Source: Janthinobacterium sp. LM6
GTDB taxonomy: Bacteria; Pseudomonadota; Gammaproteobacteria; Burkholderiales; Burkholderiaceae_D
Reading direction: 5' to 3'
NCBI RefSeq assembly: GCF_002002885.1
Contig: NZ_CP019510.1
Location: 4,588,001 to 4,652,000, forward strand
DNA: 64,000 bases
Position 1 is the stretch's first letter. Every line of letters starts with the position of its first letter. Below are positions 63,731 through 64,000 of the stretch, piece by piece. The notes under the pieces were generated by a model that had not been told where the DNA came from, made no database searches, and saw only the letters and a program-made list of their open reading frames with translations. Both the position numbers and the translations under genes were made by a program.

Positions 63731-64000
63731 ATGTCCACACCGAATTTATCCGTTTCTGTATTGACCCTGGCCATCCTGCACGCGTTTGCCGCGCCTGCCC
63801 TGGCCGCGAATGACACCACCGAAGCCGCCGACCCGCAGGCGCAAAGCATGGCCGAAGTCGTCGTCACGGCCAGCAAGGCGCCGGCCGCCAAGCGCGCCTC
63901 CGTGGGCGGCTTTTCCGACGCGCCGCTGCTGCAGACGCCCGCGTCCGTCACCGTCATTTCGCAAAAAGACATGCAGGACTTACAGATCCGCAATCTCAGC
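63731..64000 (+). CDS. TonB-dependent receptor, probably for thiamine, partial
   Basis: Runs off the right edge; 90 residues are present. Signal peptide ending near ALA-AND, then the start of the plug domain (SMAEVVVTASKAP, TPASVTVISQKDMQDL) as in siderophore-type receptors. The TPP riboswitch directly ahead argues for uptake of thiamine or a precursor through the outer membrane. Confidence 0.88.
   Translation, partial: MSTPNLSVSVLTLAILHAFAAPALAANDTTEAADPQAQSMAEVVVTASKAPAAKRASVGGFSDAPLLQTPASVTVISQKDMQDLQIRNLS

Overview
The window looks like chromosomal DNA of a high-G+C betaproteobacterium of the family Oxalobacteraceae, most likely Janthinobacterium or a close relative. That is inferred from gene content and protein similarity recalled from memory, not from a search. 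Pointers are the dapC-dapD-yffB-dapE-prmB order, a PEP-CTERM surface protein, a YheS-type ABC-F protein, an OmpR/EnvZ pair, and many chemotaxis and c-di-GMP-style signalling genes. Nearly every base is coding. I see no rRNA, tRNA, CRISPR array, transposase or phage gene.

Layout. 1-5.5 kb: edge of a ThiF-family gene, a chemoreceptor, a small acidic protein and a periplasmic M16 peptidase, all on the minus strand. 5.5-8.9 kb: an FMN riboswitch and ribB, then a drug-efflux MFS gene divergent from a LysR regulator. 9.1-12.2 kb: a small membrane protein, a 160-bp fold-back repeat, and a three-gene lipid-transport (MCE) operon that has no ATPase gene. 12.3-18.5 kb: a signalling island with two PAS histidine kinases, an RpfG-like regulator whose HD-GYP site is eroded, an HDOD protein, a small companion and a REC-PAS protein. 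18.6-22.8 kb: a lipoprotein, a RhlE-type helicase, DUF4105 and PQ-loop proteins and a VOC protein. 22.8-26.4 kb: a D-tartrate dehydratase gene divergent from its probable LysR regulator, a lone motA and a second VOC protein.

26.5-34.4 kb: MocR and LysE-family genes, an AT-richer MarR/S41-peptidase unit with a 24-bp palindromic operator, a DUF4153 membrane protein, a MerR regulator with a readable MerR-type divergent promoter, and a PEP-CTERM protein. 34.6-39.3 kb: RraA-like protein, MFS exporter and AraC regulator, an isolated fliD, and a PilZ protein. 39.4-46.7 kb: housekeeping genes radA, alr, lplT, DUF1853, a UDG-like gene, rimI and tsaB. 47-55.4 kb: the lysine/diaminopimelate genes dapC, dapD and dapE with yffB, a flavin monooxygenase, prmB and yheS. 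55.4-61.2 kb: cheW, arfB, a FapA/DUF342 protein, a small secreted protein and ompR-envZ. 61.3-64 kb: an Imm26-like protein, a small protein resembling encapsulated ferritin but without its iron ligands, yqhD, and a TPP riboswitch in front of a TonB-dependent receptor that runs off the edge.

Most neighbouring genes form short operons with overlapping ATGA junctions (13.6-18.5 kb, 44.6-46.7 kb, 9.6-12.2 kb). Two classical riboswitches, several dyad operators and at least four clear hairpin terminators are readable. The observations I rate most interesting are the ferroxidase-less EncFtn-like protein, the eroded HD-GYP regulator in the signalling island, the MarR/S41 unit with its operator, the ATPase-less MCE operon, the 160-bp fold-back element, and the slipped duplication at the start of the 8.1-kb LysR gene.
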